NCBI GenBank assembly: GCA_023414875.1
Contig: JAEZMV010000006.1
Coordinates: forward strand, 62,001-126,000
DNA: 64,000 bases
From: Bacillota bacterium
GTDB lineage: Bacteria; Bacillota; Clostridia; Lachnospirales; Lachnospiraceae
Direction: 5' to 3'
In this document: positions 42,520 through 51,677 of the stretch, piece after piece
Layout: each line of letters opens with the position of its first letter
Position numbering within the stretch: position 1 is the stretch's first letter
Translations under genes and position numbers: made by a program
Notes under the pieces: generated by a model
Databases searched by the model: none
What the model was told of the DNA's origin: nothing
The model's input: only the letters and a program-made list of their open reading frames with translations

Positions 42520-44262
42520 ATGGAAATGGTTAATATTAAAATAAACGGTATGCCAGTTCAAGCACCAAAGGGCTCCACCATTTTAGAAGCGGCTAAAATC
42601 GCTTGCATCGATATTCCTACCCTTTGCTTTCTAAAGGATATAAATGAAATCGGTGCTTGCCGTATCTGTGTTGCTGAAGTAAAAGGTGCAAGAAGTCTGG
42701 TTGCTTCCTGTATGTACCCGATTTCCGAGGGTATGGAAATCTTTACAAATTCACCTAAGGTACTTGAGTCCCGTAAAAAGACCTTAGAGTTAATCCTGTC
42801 TGATCATGACAGAAAATGTTTATCCTGCGTACGCAGCGGTAACTGTGAGCTTCAAAAGCTTTGTAATGATCTTAAGGTTGAGAACGAGTATCTTTACGAT
42901 GGTACCCGTACTCATTATGATCTCGACAACACTTCTGCTCACATGGTACGTGATAATAACAAATGTATCCTTTGCAGACGCTGCTCCGCAGTATGTGATA
43001 CGATACAGGGCATCGGCGTAATCGGTGCTAACGAGCGTGGTTTTGATACCAATATCTCGTGTGCTTTTGATTTGGGCTTAGGTGATACCAGCTGCGTATC
43101 CTGCGGACAATGTATCGCAGTATGTCCTACCGGCGCACTTGCTGAAAAGGATTATACAGATGATGTATTTGCAGCACTTGCAGATCCTGATAAATATGTA
43201 ATCGTACAGACTGCTCCTGCAGTTCGTGCAGCACTTGGCGAGGCTTTTGGCCTTCCGATTGGTACAAATGTTCAAGGTAAGATGGTTTCTGCTTTACGTC
43301 GTTTAGGTTTTGATAAAGTATTTGATACTGATTTCTCAGCCGATCTTACGATTATGGAAGAAGCATACGAACTACTTGACAGAATACAAAACGGTGGTGT
43401 TTTACCTATGATCACCTCTTGTTCACCGGGTTGGATTAAATATTGTGAGCACTACTACCCTGATATGTTAGATAACTTATCAAGCTGCAAATCTCCTCAA
43501 CAGATGTTTGGTGCAATTACAAAGACCTACTATGCTGAGAAGATGGGCCTTGACCCTAATAAAATCGTCATGGTCAGCGTAATGCCTTGTACTGCTAAGA
43601 AATTTGAAATCGGCAGAGACGATCAGAATGCAGCGGGCGTTCCGGATGTAGATATCTCCATTACTACCCGTGAGCTTGCAAGAATGATTGACCGTGTTGG
43701 CCTTAACTTCTTGTCTCTTCCGGATGAAGATTTTGACGATCCCCTAGGCAGATCTACCGGAGCAGCCGTAATCTTCGGCGCAACCGGCGGTGTTATGGAA
43801 GCTGCTCTCAGAACCGCAGTTGAAACCTTAACAGGTGAAGAACTTCCAAGCCCCGACTTTATCGAGGTTCGTGGTGTACAGGGTATCAAAGAAGCAACCT
43901 ATCATGTAGCTGGAATGGACATCAACGTAGCAGTTGCTTCCGGCCTAGTTAATGCAAAAGAGCTTATTGATAATGTAAAATCCGGTAAAGCTAACTACCA
44001 TTTCATCGAAATCATGGGTTGCCCCGGTGGATGTGTAAACGGTGGTGGACAGCCTCAACAGCCTGGTGTTGTAAGAAACTTTACAGACCTTAGAGCTCTT
44101 CGTGCGAAGGCACTTTACAATATCGATGCAGATATGCCAGTTAGAAAATCTCACGAAAATCCTTCCATCAAGGCTCTTTATGATGAGTATTTAGGAAAAC
44201 CGGGCAGCCACAAGGCTCATGAGCTTCTGCATACCACTTATGTTAAGAGAAGTATTAACTAA
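42520..44262 (+). CDS. hydA: HydA, catalytic [FeFe] hydrogenase large subunit (bifurcating type)
   Basis: The 580-residue protein carries an N-terminal [2Fe-2S] domain (C36, C47, C50, C64), a His-ligated [4Fe-4S] site (H96, C100, C103, C109) and two ferredoxin clusters (from C149 and C192). The H-cluster motifs are TSCSPGW (L1, 299-305), MPCTAKK (L2) and the last motif with C501 and C505 (CPGGCVNGGG). The second cysteine of the classic TSCCP motif is serine (S302), a form I associate with NADH-linked bifurcating enzymes. It reduces protons with electrons from NADH and ferredoxin. hydE, hydF and hydG maturases are not in the window. Confidence 0.95.
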   Translation: MEMVNIKINGMPVQAPKGSTILEAAKIACIDIPTLCFLKDINEIGACRICVAEVKGARSLVASCMYPISEGMEIFTNSPKVLESRKKTLELILSDHDRKCLSCVRSGNCELQKLCNDLKVENEYLYDGTRTHYDLDNTSAHMVRDNNKCILCRRCSAVCDTIQGIGVIGANERGFDTNISCAFDLGLGDTSCVSCGQCIAVCPTGALAEKDYTDDVFAALADPDKYVIVQTAPAVRAALGEAFGLPIGTNVQGKMVSALRRLGFDKVFDTDFSADLTIMEEAYELLDRIQNGGVLPMITSCSPGWIKYCEHYYPDMLDNLSSCKSPQQMFGAITKTYYAEKMGLDPNKIVMVSVMPCTAKKFEIGRDDQNAAGVPDVDISITTRELARMIDRVGLNFLSLPDEDFDDPLGRSTGAAVIFGATGGVMEAALRTAVETLTGEELPSPDFIEVRGVQGIKEATYHVAGMDINVAVASGLVNAKELIDNVKSGKANYHFIEIMGCPGGCVNGGGQPQQPGVVRNFTDLRALRAKALYNIDADMPVRKSHENPSIKALYDEYLGKPGSHKAHELLHTTYVKRSIN

Positions 44263-44294
44263 ATATCATTCCTTATAAGGGAAGCTTCAAAGAT

Positions 44295-44335
44295 AAGGAC
44301 CATTCTCAGATTTATCCTGTGAATGGTCCTTTTAT
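44295..44335 (+). terminator. Terminator of the hydrogenase operon
   Basis: AAGGACCATTC (44295-44305) pairs with GAATGGTCCTT (44321-44331), followed by a T run. It closes the operon 33 bases after hydA. Confidence 0.85.
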
Positions 44336-44467
44336 AATTGACATTTAATATCTGTCATCTTATACTTATAGTATATGGTATATATTTACACTTTTGTTGT
44401 TTTATCTTTTTACATAACCATAGTCTTGTCTATGAAACAAGACCATATTAGGAAGGAGCGGTGACAT

Positions 44468-44851
44468 ATGGCTCAAAAGAGGATTGAAAATCCACTACTG
44501 CTACTTGACAACAGCAATATGAATACGTTATTTAACGAAGGTGAATACAAATGTACGAATATGACCTTTGAAGAGGCCAGAGAAATAATAGGAATGTATA
44601 ATAAGGATGATATCCTTCTATGTTTTTCCCATCCTGACACCTACAACATAATTTTTAATTATATTGGTGTCCCTAATAAAGATTATGAGTATAAACAAAT
44701 TCGTAATATCAATGTTAATCAGGATGGTATTATATTTAAAATCTATGCCACACCTTCAGAAACTCAGCCTGTTATCCATGTAGATAATGTAGAAGCCAAA
44801 AAAATACAAAACATTTATGTTTATTGTGTACATATTACACGGATTAAGTAA
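44468..44851 (+). CDS. Divergent DUF1874/YddF-like small protein
   Basis: This 127-residue protein looks like a divergent member of the DUF1874/YddF family: LLLDNSNMNTLFNEGEYKCTNMTFEEAREII, then SHPDTYNIIFNYIGVPNKDYEYKQI, where the family usually has GHxST followed by a helix. The family includes the ring nuclease AcrIII-1/Crn2, whose histidine sits at that spot. Similarity is partial and several conserved positions differ, so an unrelated small protein is also possible. It has its own ribosome site (AGGAAGGAG) and terminator. Confidence 0.5.
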   Translation: MAQKRIENPLLLLDNSNMNTLFNEGEYKCTNMTFEEAREIIGMYNKDDILLCFSHPDTYNIIFNYIGVPNKDYEYKQIRNINVNQDGIIFKIYATPSETQPVIHVDNVEAKKIQNIYVYCVHITRIK

Positions 44852-44862
44852 TTCTGTTTCCT

Positions 44863-44892
44863 AATACACCTGCTTTGTAGCAGGTGTATTTA
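44863..44892 (+). terminator. Terminator after the YddF-like gene
   Basis: AATACACCTGC and its complement flank a six-base loop, and TTTAATT follows. Confidence 0.75.
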
Positions 44893-45115
44893 ATTATTTA
44901 TATAAATTTGAAACTTTGCTCTTTCCTTAAATGATACATTTTGATATAATTACTTTAAATTGTTGAATTATACATATTTATTACATAATTTACATTATTT
45001 TGCATTTAATTGTTATTTTATGTAATATCTTAGATCTAATTATGCTTACGTATACGATAAACTATCTCAGTCTTTTCGCTAAGCGAATCTGACCGTAATC
45101 GAAAGGGTGGAAAAA

Positions 45116-46807
45116 ATGAAAATTAAATGGAAAATCATGCTTGCTATGAATCTGATACTTATCGCTATCATTATTCTAACCAATATTTTAGTGAGAAGTA
45201 GAATTACTACTCTGGTAGGACATAAGACCACTGATGAACTTATGAACTACTCTGCAATAGGCTTATCACTCTTGGATTCAAATTATCCCGGTGATTGGCG
45301 ATTAGAGGGCGATCAACTCTTTAAGGGCGATACTCTCATGAACGAAAATTATGAGGTCGTAGATGAACTTTCTTCTAAAACAGACATATTAGCCACTATT
45401 TTTGCAGCGGATACCAGAATATCAACAACTGTTAAAGAAGACGGTATCCGCAAGATAGGAACTCAGGCATCGAAAGAGGTTCTAGACGAGGTTCTGAAGA
45501 AGAATAAACCGTTTCAGGGAACAGCTGTTGTCGTTGGCAAAGACGCCGACACTTATTATATTCCGTTATTAGATAAAGATAACAATGTTATTGGTATGTG
45601 GTTCGTAGGTATTTATTCCGAAGTCATTCAAGAAGAAATAAAGGATTCGATGTTCTCGATTATTATATTCCTAGCCCTATTTGCTGCAATAGGATCCGTC
45701 ATTTCGTACTTCTTAGGCAATTACATCGCCAAAGGGTATCGAATGATCAGCAATGATTTGAGTCGGCTGGAACATGGTGATTTTAATGTAGAATTTATGG
45801 ATCGCACCATGAAACGTAAGGATGAAATGGGTGATATCGTACGATCTTTTGATCTGATGCAGAAGAACGTGAAAAATATCATTCTCTCAATCAAAGCAGA
45901 AGCGAATCATATTTCCGAATCTTCAACCATCCTGGCTGAGGGCGCAGATAATGTTTACCGCGATATAGAAAATATATCTGCAACCACGGAAGAGCTTTCT
46001 GCAGGAATGGAAGAAACCGCTGCCTCAACCGAGGAGATGAATGCAACCTCCGTTAACATTGAAGAGGAAATCGGCCGCGTAACTAATAAAGCTGTAAATG
46101 GTCAGGAAATAGCTGCTGAGATAAAAGAAAGAGCAGAAAGCCTAAAACTTGTTGCTTTGGAATCCGAAAGAACAGCAATTCAACTATATAATAACGCTAA
46201 CAAAAAATTAAGAAACTCCATCGAGAAGGCTTCTTCTATCAACGAGATAAAAGCTTTATCAAAGACCATCTTAGGCATAACTGTTCAAACTAACCTTTTG
46301 GCTTTAAATGCATCCATAGAATCTGCGAGAGCCGGGGAGGCTGGAAAAGGGTTTGCAGTTGTAGCTAATGAAATCTCTACTCTGGCGCGTAACTCTAAGG
46401 CAGCTGTAACTCAGATTGAGGTTATCACCAATGATATCTCCATGGCTGTTGAGGACATCGTAACTGACTCAGAGCTTCTGCTCAACTTCATGGACAATAA
46501 AGTGATAAAGGATTATGGTGTTCTTGTTAAAACGGGTGAACAATATAATACCGACGCAAATATCATTGAACAGATGGTAGAAGAAATTAAGAACTCTGCG
46601 ACTCAATTGAACGAATCAATCAATTATATTCGCCGAGCAATTGATGAGGTTACCGTAGCCTCTCAGGAAGGCTCAAAGGGTTCAGCAGAAATAGCTGATA
46701 AGTCAACCTCAATATTCCACAAAACAAACCAGGTTCTGGAACAGACAAATAAAAACATGGAAGTCGCCAAAAAGTTGAACGAGCTGGTTCAATTCTTCCA
46801 AGTATAA
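45116..46807 (+). CDS. Methyl-accepting chemotaxis protein with single-Cache-like sensor
   Basis: This 563-residue chemoreceptor has two membrane helices. The first is near the N-terminus; the second is MFSIIIFLALFAAIGSVISYFLGNYI. A ~150-residue extracellular sensor between them has Cache-like features (TDILATIFAADTRISTTVKEDGIRKIGTQAS). A HAMP linker and the signalling hairpin follow, with the core IKALSKTILGITVQTNLLALNASIESARAGEAGKGFAVVANEISTLARNS. I start at the ATG at 45116, preceded by GAAAGGGTGG. No flagellar or che genes are nearby. Single-Cache domains often bind small carboxylates. Confidence 0.9.
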   Translation: MKIKWKIMLAMNLILIAIIILTNILVRSRITTLVGHKTTDELMNYSAIGLSLLDSNYPGDWRLEGDQLFKGDTLMNENYEVVDELSSKTDILATIFAADTRISTTVKEDGIRKIGTQASKEVLDEVLKKNKPFQGTAVVVGKDADTYYIPLLDKDNNVIGMWFVGIYSEVIQEEIKDSMFSIIIFLALFAAIGSVISYFLGNYIAKGYRMISNDLSRLEHGDFNVEFMDRTMKRKDEMGDIVRSFDLMQKNVKNIILSIKAEANHISESSTILAEGADNVYRDIENISATTEELSAGMEETAASTEEMNATSVNIEEEIGRVTNKAVNGQEIAAEIKERAESLKLVALESERTAIQLYNNANKKLRNSIEKASSINEIKALSKTILGITVQTNLLALNASIESARAGEAGKGFAVVANEISTLARNSKAAVTQIEVITNDISMAVEDIVTDSELLLNFMDNKVIKDYGVLVKTGEQYNTDANIIEQMVEEIKNSATQLNESINYIRRAIDEVTVASQEGSKGSAEIADKSTSIFHKTNQVLEQTNKNMEVAKKLNELVQFFQV

Positions 46808-46936
46808 TTACATAAAGGGAGGAATGCTTCCTATGGTGAGTATTTGCAATTCGAACTACGTATTGCAATTAAGTTAGAACGGCTCATCCATGAAAACCTT
46901 TCCTCCCTGGTCTTATATAATAGATTTCTAACTTGC

Positions 46937-46975
46937 GAAAAGTTCATCAGAGCCGTCCTCTGATGAACTTTTGTG
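46937..46975 (+). terminator. Terminator after the chemoreceptor gene
   Basis: A perfect 15-base stem AAAAGTTCATCAGAG with a six-base loop ends in TTTTG. Another, weaker GGGAGGA/TCCTCCC hairpin lies at 46818-46910. Confidence 0.8.
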
Positions 46976-47076
46976 TATAAAACAATTTATAATCATTTTT
47001 AATATATCTTCTACTTTTATAAGATATATAATTGTTAATATACTATCGAGAAATAAAAACTATTTGGAGGTACACC

Positions 47077-47991
47077 ATGAAAACCTATCACCGTAATTAC
47101 ATTTATGAAAGCAACGACTTTGAGAACTTATGTAAATTCATCGTTCAGGATAATTCATTTAAGAAAGAATTTTTTGTTTGGCATATTGGGCGAATTGTTG
47201 ATTGGAAATATAATCTTGCCAATTTTAAAAGGCACTTTCCTGATAATTTCAATAAAGCAACCCATTTATGGTTTGATTATTTCCATAACCTTATTGGGTT
47301 TGTAATTTCAGAAGAGTTTGATAATGAATTTACAATATTTCTGAAAGATCAATATTCACATTTATATCCAGAATTGCTAAACTGGGTTAAAACAGAATGG
47401 GGAAATAAATACGACAAATTAGTTACGTCAGCATTACAGACTCAGACAGAATATATTAAATTTCTTGAAGATGCTGGATATGAAAAAAGTAATTGCCTTG
47501 AGATGACACGAGTGTTTAGTACAAGCTTATACAAAGATTTTACTATTGAGGATTCGTCTGTATCCTTCCAAAGTATGTTTGAGAATTGTGATTATGAAGA
47601 ACAAGCTAATCTAAGGACTAATGCTTGGCCAAAGTCTTATAGCCAAGAAATAGATATGCAGATTAAAGAATATTCAAGGCAAAGTCCTATTTATAATGCC
47701 AAGTTTGACTTTGTGTTAGTAAATAATGATGGTAGACATATATCTGGTTGTGAAGCCTTCATAGATTATGAGAACAATACTGCTGAAATCGAAAGGGTCT
47801 GTACTCACTCTGACTTTTATAATAGAGGATATGCTCAAATGGTTCTTAAGGCTTGTATGAAAAGATTATATGAGAACAATATAATGACAGCTTTTATTGG
47901 AGGCTCGTATGACAAGACTATTCACCTCTATGGTAAGTTAGGGCATGTAGCAGAGTATGCAAGATATACTTTTGAATTGCAAACAATTTAG
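47077..47991 (+). CDS. GNAT-family N-acetyltransferase
   Basis: This 304-residue protein has two GNAT-like halves. The second carries the clear acetyl-CoA motif: NTAEIERVCTHSDFYNRGYAQMVLKACMKRL with the RGYA loop, then FIGGSYDKTIHLYGKLGHVAEY. The first half (residues ~1-150) has weaker resemblance. The ATG at 47077 follows TTGGAGGTACACC, better than the earlier ATG at 47032. It stands alone between a terminator and a convergent operon. Confidence 0.82.
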   Translation: MKTYHRNYIYESNDFENLCKFIVQDNSFKKEFFVWHIGRIVDWKYNLANFKRHFPDNFNKATHLWFDYFHNLIGFVISEEFDNEFTIFLKDQYSHLYPELLNWVKTEWGNKYDKLVTSALQTQTEYIKFLEDAGYEKSNCLEMTRVFSTSLYKDFTIEDSSVSFQSMFENCDYEEQANLRTNAWPKSYSQEIDMQIKEYSRQSPIYNAKFDFVLVNNDGRHISGCEAFIDYENNTAEIERVCTHSDFYNRGYAQMVLKACMKRLYENNIMTAFIGGSYDKTIHLYGKLGHVAEYARYTFELQTI

Positions 47992-48073
47992 TTAAAATAG
48001 AGCAAATTTAAATGATTGTAAATACTTTGTTTATACGGGTTTTAAAGTAATTCTGTGTATTGCATAAAGATAA

Positions 48074-48116
48074 CAAAGAGATACGCCCTGTGGGAGCCGG
48101 GCTTATCTCTTTGCAA
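48074..48116 (-). terminator. Likely terminator of the CPBP/TetR operon
   Basis: CAAAGAGATA and TATCTCTTTG pair around an inner GCCC/GGGC arm, with a T-rich stretch on the minus strand. The rest of 47992-48280 shows no gene. Confidence 0.6.
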
Positions 48117-48280
48117 AGAACAATATATAAGTGGAAGTATAGACTTACACTTTCATCTGGTATAACAACTATGTCAATTGGGTATTCACTCATATACTCA
48201 CGGCGGAATGAAATTTCTATAGCACTTAAATATATTTATGCGAGCTCATTATGTACGCATATGACAAAGTTTGTATCAAC

Positions 48281-49177
48281 TCAAATAGATAACCTTTCTT
48301 TTTTAATTCTTATCGAGCGAAGAATCAATCCAGCACCCAGTAGTACGATAACAGACAGTATACCAAAATTCGTATCCATTAAGAAGCGTCTTCCCGGTAT
48401 AATCGCATCGTTCCAGGAAGTAAATACATACATAAGCAGCAGATCTTCAATGATATGAACCAACAAACAAGGCCAAACCGACTTGGCCAGACGGAATAAT
48501 TCAACATACATTACAGACCACAATATCATAACCACCGTTGCTATGATACAGACTGATGATCTGGTAAAACCCTCCATAATGCCTCCCTGTTCAAAGTAAC
48601 TATCAGGAAGAAACACCTGATAGTATGCAAAATGCCAGGATGACCAAACAAATCCATTAATCAGATATACAAGCCAATCATTACCCTTTAAAGAAAGTAA
48701 TTTTTGTGCAAGAAAGCTACGCCATGGGAGCTCTTCAAATAGTTTTAAAAACACCAATTGACCCAACATAGGTGCTAATGTACTTATTGACAAATCAAGC
48801 TTTAATACATGAAAATCAATGGATTTTGTAATACTTCCAATAACCAATAGCAGAATACATAGCACAGGATAGATTCCAACAGCAACAAGATACCAAACCC
48901 ATTTCGTCTTCAAATTTAATCTCAATCCTGCATCCTTGAAATCCTTTGAAAGAACCCGTAAAATAATCGCTGTAAGTAACGGTAGTATAAGCCAAATTAA
49001 TTCTCCTAAAGAACCTCCCTCTAACTGGCCTCCTCCTGCTTTCTCCCCGATGACCTTGTCAATTATTACTCCTAGCCATCCGCTAATAAGAGTAATCAGG
49101 GAAAATATTATAATTTCAATAAGTACTCTTTTGTTCTTTCCATAATCAGTTTTTTTCATTTGTTCCATTCTCTTCAT
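48281..49177 (-). CDS. CPBP (CAAX-like) family intramembrane protease
   Basis: This 298-residue membrane protein has about seven to eight hydrophobic helices and the CPBP motifs: FEELPWRSFL (EExxxR, with the catalytic glutamates) and FVWSSWH for the second motif, with the HII motif near LLVHIIEDLLL. Bacterial members act in bacteriocin self-immunity, peptide processing or envelope control. It begins three bases after the TetR stop and shares a transcript with it. Confidence 0.87.
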   Translation of the reverse strand: MKRMEQMKKTDYGKNKRVLIEIIIFSLITLISGWLGVIIDKVIGEKAGGGQLEGGSLGELIWLILPLLTAIILRVLSKDFKDAGLRLNLKTKWVWYLVAVGIYPVLCILLLVIGSITKSIDFHVLKLDLSISTLAPMLGQLVFLKLFEELPWRSFLAQKLLSLKGNDWLVYLINGFVWSSWHFAYYQVFLPDSYFEQGGIMEGFTRSSVCIIATVVMILWSVMYVELFRLAKSVWPCLLVHIIEDLLLMYVFTSWNDAIIPGRRFLMDTNFGILSVIVLLGAGLILRSIRIKKERLSI

Positions 49178-49179
49178 TT

Positions 49180-49755
49180 TTATCGCCTCCTAATAATATC
49201 AATAATCCACTCACTTTTTGGGTGTGGTACTAAAGGTTCCATAGCAATTTGTTCTACTATGCCCTGGATTGCACACCAGAATGCTATCGTTAAAGCATAT
49301 GGGTCACCTTCCCTGATGGTTCCCATTTCCTGACCCATTTTCATCAACTCTATTGATGGTGTATACACATCGAAGTTCTTCAGTAAATCCTTCACTCCTA
49401 TCGGCGCAGCTTCATTATATATTGCCTGGTTCATCAGAACAAACATCTTAGCAGAGTTAGGCTCAATCTGGATATGATGAAAGATCTGCTCTACCATATC
49501 TTGAAAAAACACAAGTGGTTCAAGCTCATTATTCTCCATCATACTCATCGGACCCGTGACCCCTTGCCTAATCAGCTCCTCATAAAGCTTTTCCTTTGTT
49601 TCAAAATAGTGAAAGAGCAAACCGACGCTCATGCCCACCTGATCAGCGATATCCTTTATCTTTGTCGCAGAATATCCTCTGCGGATAAATAAATCAAGTC
49701 CTGCCATAAGTATATCTACTCTACGTTTTTCTTTTTGTTGTTCGCGTTTTCCCAT
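49180..49755 (-). CDS. TetR-family transcriptional regulator
   Basis: This 191-residue protein has the TetR DNA-binding domain (KRRVDILMAGLDLFIRRGYSATKIKDIADQVGMSVGLLFHYFETKEKLYEELI) and a helical C-terminus for an unknown ligand. It leads the CPBP protease gene and probably controls the pair. The start has only a weak ribosome site, TAGGAATTC. Confidence 0.9.
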   Translation of the reverse strand: MGKREQQKEKRRVDILMAGLDLFIRRGYSATKIKDIADQVGMSVGLLFHYFETKEKLYEELIRQGVTGPMSMMENNELEPLVFFQDMVEQIFHHIQIEPNSAKMFVLMNQAIYNEAAPIGVKDLLKNFDVYTPSIELMKMGQEMGTIREGDPYALTIAFWCAIQGIVEQIAMEPLVPHPKSEWIIDIIRRR

Positions 49756-50167
49756 TTATTGAATTCCTATTCATTGAATTTATATTCATTATTATAATGT
49801 AGAATTTACCAGCCGTCAAGATGGATTTGAAATATTTAACAGCAAAGCAAATTAATATATACTTCTTTTCCTCGAAAAAAACATGGAGCATATTATGTAA
49901 AAACCCTCAGAGGTGGTTTTGACCTCTGAGGGTATCATGAGTGAAAGCATTTACTTATTTCCTCTGCCACCTGCATAAAGAGTTAGTTAGCTGTAACCTT
50001 ATCTCCTACAATTTCACACTTCTTAGTCCCTTTTGAATCCTTATCACACCACAAAATTGAAATGCACCCTGTGGTAAACAGGATGCATCTCTGTATTGGG
50101 AACATTCTATAAGGGGGAAGCATATATAATTGAGGGTTTATATATGCTGTTGAAATAAGCAATTTAA
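49756..50167. other. Intergenic region with hairpins
   Basis: This 412-base stretch has no gene I can support. It contains a perfect 11-base-stem hairpin CCCTCAGAGGT (49906-49934) with a T run on the minus strand, and a nearly perfect ATGCACCCTG hairpin (50070-50095). Both lie between the TetR promoter and the end of the rubrerythrin gene, and the first is the likely rubrerythrin terminator. Confidence 0.6.
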
Positions 50168-50710
50168 TTAGTTAAAATATCTCTTAAGTAATCCTTCGAA
50201 GGCCTTACCATGTCTAGCTTCATCCTTAGCCATCTCATGTACGGTGTCATGAATTGCATCAAGATTAGCTGCCTTAGCGCGGGTTGCAAGATCCTTTTTA
50301 CCCATGCATGCACCATTCTCTGCTGCAACTCTGAGTTCCAGGTTTTTCTTTGTACTGTCAGATACTACTTCTCCTAAGAGCTCTGCAAACTTAGCAGCAT
50401 GCTCGGCTTCTTCCCAAGCAGCCTTTTCATAATATAATCCGATCTCTGGATAACCTTCTCTATGTGCTACTCTGGCCATGGCTAGGTACATACCTACTTC
50501 TGTGCACTCACCCATATAGTTATCTCTTAAATCTTTGATGATATCTTCACTCACACCTTTTGCAACTCCTACCACATGCTCATCTGCCCAGAACATATCT
50601 CCAGACTTCTCTGCAAACTTTTCCTTAGCAGCTTTACAAATTGGGCACGCATCCGGTGCACTATCTCCTTCATGAACATATCCACAAATCTGACATACAA
50701 ACTTTTTCAT
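50168..50710 (-). CDS. Reverse rubrerythrin (NADH peroxidase type)
   Basis: This 180-residue protein has an N-terminal rubredoxin domain (FVCQICGYVHEGDSAPDACPICKA, CxxC x2) followed by a ferritin-like di-iron domain (ECTEVGMYLAMARVAHREGYPEIGLYYEKAAWEEAEHAAKFAELLGE, then EMAKDEARHGKAFEGLLKRYF). The domain order is the reverse of classic rubrerythrin. Known proteins of this type reduce H2O2 and O2. The ATG at 50710 is nine bases after GAAGGAG. The upstream AATAGTAATCGTTACTGTT is a likely PerR box. Confidence 0.9.
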   Translation of the reverse strand: MKKFVCQICGYVHEGDSAPDACPICKAAKEKFAEKSGDMFWADEHVVGVAKGVSEDIIKDLRDNYMGECTEVGMYLAMARVAHREGYPEIGLYYEKAAWEEAEHAAKFAELLGEVVSDSTKKNLELRVAAENGACMGKKDLATRAKAANLDAIHDTVHEMAKDEARHGKAFEGLLKRYFN

Positions 50711-50742
50711 TATCATTATCTCCTTCAAATTTTTTATTTAAT

Positions 50743-50761
50743 AATAGTAATCGTTACTGTT
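50743..50761. promoter_or_regulatory. Candidate PerR box upstream of rubrerythrin
   Basis: AATAGTAATCGTTACTGTT is an AT-rich palindrome with AGTAA/TTACT arms. It shares ATAATAGTAAT with the element before the PerR-like gene, and resembles the Bacillus Per box TTATAATNATTATAA. Confidence 0.55.
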
Positions 50762-50877
50762 GTTAGTATAATATACCATCGCCTAGCACTTGTCAATATG
50801 TTTTTATATTATTTTTGATTAACATTTATTTTGCTAATTTATATCACAGATAATCCTTTGATTATCCCCTCAAATTA

Positions 50878-50912
50878 ATGAAAAAAGACCAGTATTATGG
50901 TCATTTTTTCAT
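50878..50912. terminator. Terminator after the PerR-like gene
   Basis: ATGAAAAAAGACC and GGTCATTTTTTCAT form a stem with an eight-base loop, with A and T runs on both sides. No gene is seen in 50711-51068. Confidence 0.7.
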
Positions 50913-51068
50913 CGTTTTTAAGATAAATAAATTATTGTTTTTATATTTTCATATATCTTTCCATTAATATTTCGTTTGATTCGTTATGACTGTATTGTCT
51001 AATAGCAGTATATATTCTTTTGCCTTATAAATTAATACTATTATTATATTTAAAAGAGCTACTCCCAC

Positions 51069-51458
51069 TTATTCTTCGTGATTGCACTGAGGACAGGATC
51101 CATAGAAGAAGGTAACATGCCCTGCTATATTACCGGCAAACTTCGCTCCCGCAATCACATTAATATGTTCAATGGATTCCATCTCAAGATCGAAAACCTT
51201 ACCACAACTATTGCACAAAAAATGATAATGGGGCTTTCGATTACCATCAAAACGATCACTACCATCCCTGCAGTTTATCTTAATTATTTCGCCCTGTTCT
51301 GCTAATAAATTCAAGTTACGATACACGGTACCCAAGCTAATACTGGGATAAATCCCACGTATATTCATGTAGACCGTATCCGCAGTCGGATGCTCTTTGG
51401 TATTGGCAAGGTACTCTTTAATAGCTTCCCTTTGTCTGCTATATTTATTTACCGGCAT
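51069..51458 (-). CDS. perR: PerR-like Fur-family metalloregulator
   Basis: This 129-residue Fur-family protein has a winged helix (RQREAIKEYLANTKEHPTADTVYMNIRGIYPSISLGTVYRNLNLLAEQGEI), a metal site (SDRFDGNRKPHYHFLC) and two structural zinc pairs (CNSC and CPQC). FDGN and PHYH with the following VFDLE fit the PerR ligand set and not Zur or Fur. PerR senses peroxide by iron-catalysed histidine oxidation. It shares a candidate box with the reverse rubrerythrin, its likely target. The start is the ATG at 51458, after TTGGAGG. Confidence 0.82.
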   Translation of the reverse strand: MPVNKYSRQREAIKEYLANTKEHPTADTVYMNIRGIYPSISLGTVYRNLNLLAEQGEIIKINCRDGSDRFDGNRKPHYHFLCNSCGKVFDLEMESIEHINVIAGAKFAGNIAGHVTFFYGSCPQCNHEE

Positions 51459-51505
51459 AATTACCTCCAATATTAAAATCTATTTTAAGTAATATTAAAT
51501 ATAAC

Positions 51506-51531
51506 TTATAATAATAGTAATTATTATTATA
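51506..51531. promoter_or_regulatory. Candidate PerR box upstream of perR
   Basis: TTATAATAATAGTAATTATT followed by ATTATA is an AT-only palindrome close to the Per box consensus, suggesting autoregulation. Confidence 0.55.
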
Positions 51532-51579
51532 TACTGTATTTAATGAAGCGTCAAGTGGAATACCCGAATGCAGAAACGC

Positions 51580-51606
51580 AAAAAAAGAGGTGTTATTAAA
51601 ACACCC
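51580..51606 (-). terminator. Terminator of the DEAD-box helicase gene
   Basis: GGTGTT and AACACC form a short stem, and a run of seven T follows on the minus strand. It lies 72 bases past the stop codon. Confidence 0.6.
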
Positions 51607-51677
51607 CCATATCAGGTTCAAAACACTCCATATCCTTTTCATGTGATTGCTCTTAGGCAAATGTTGAAAAGTTAACC

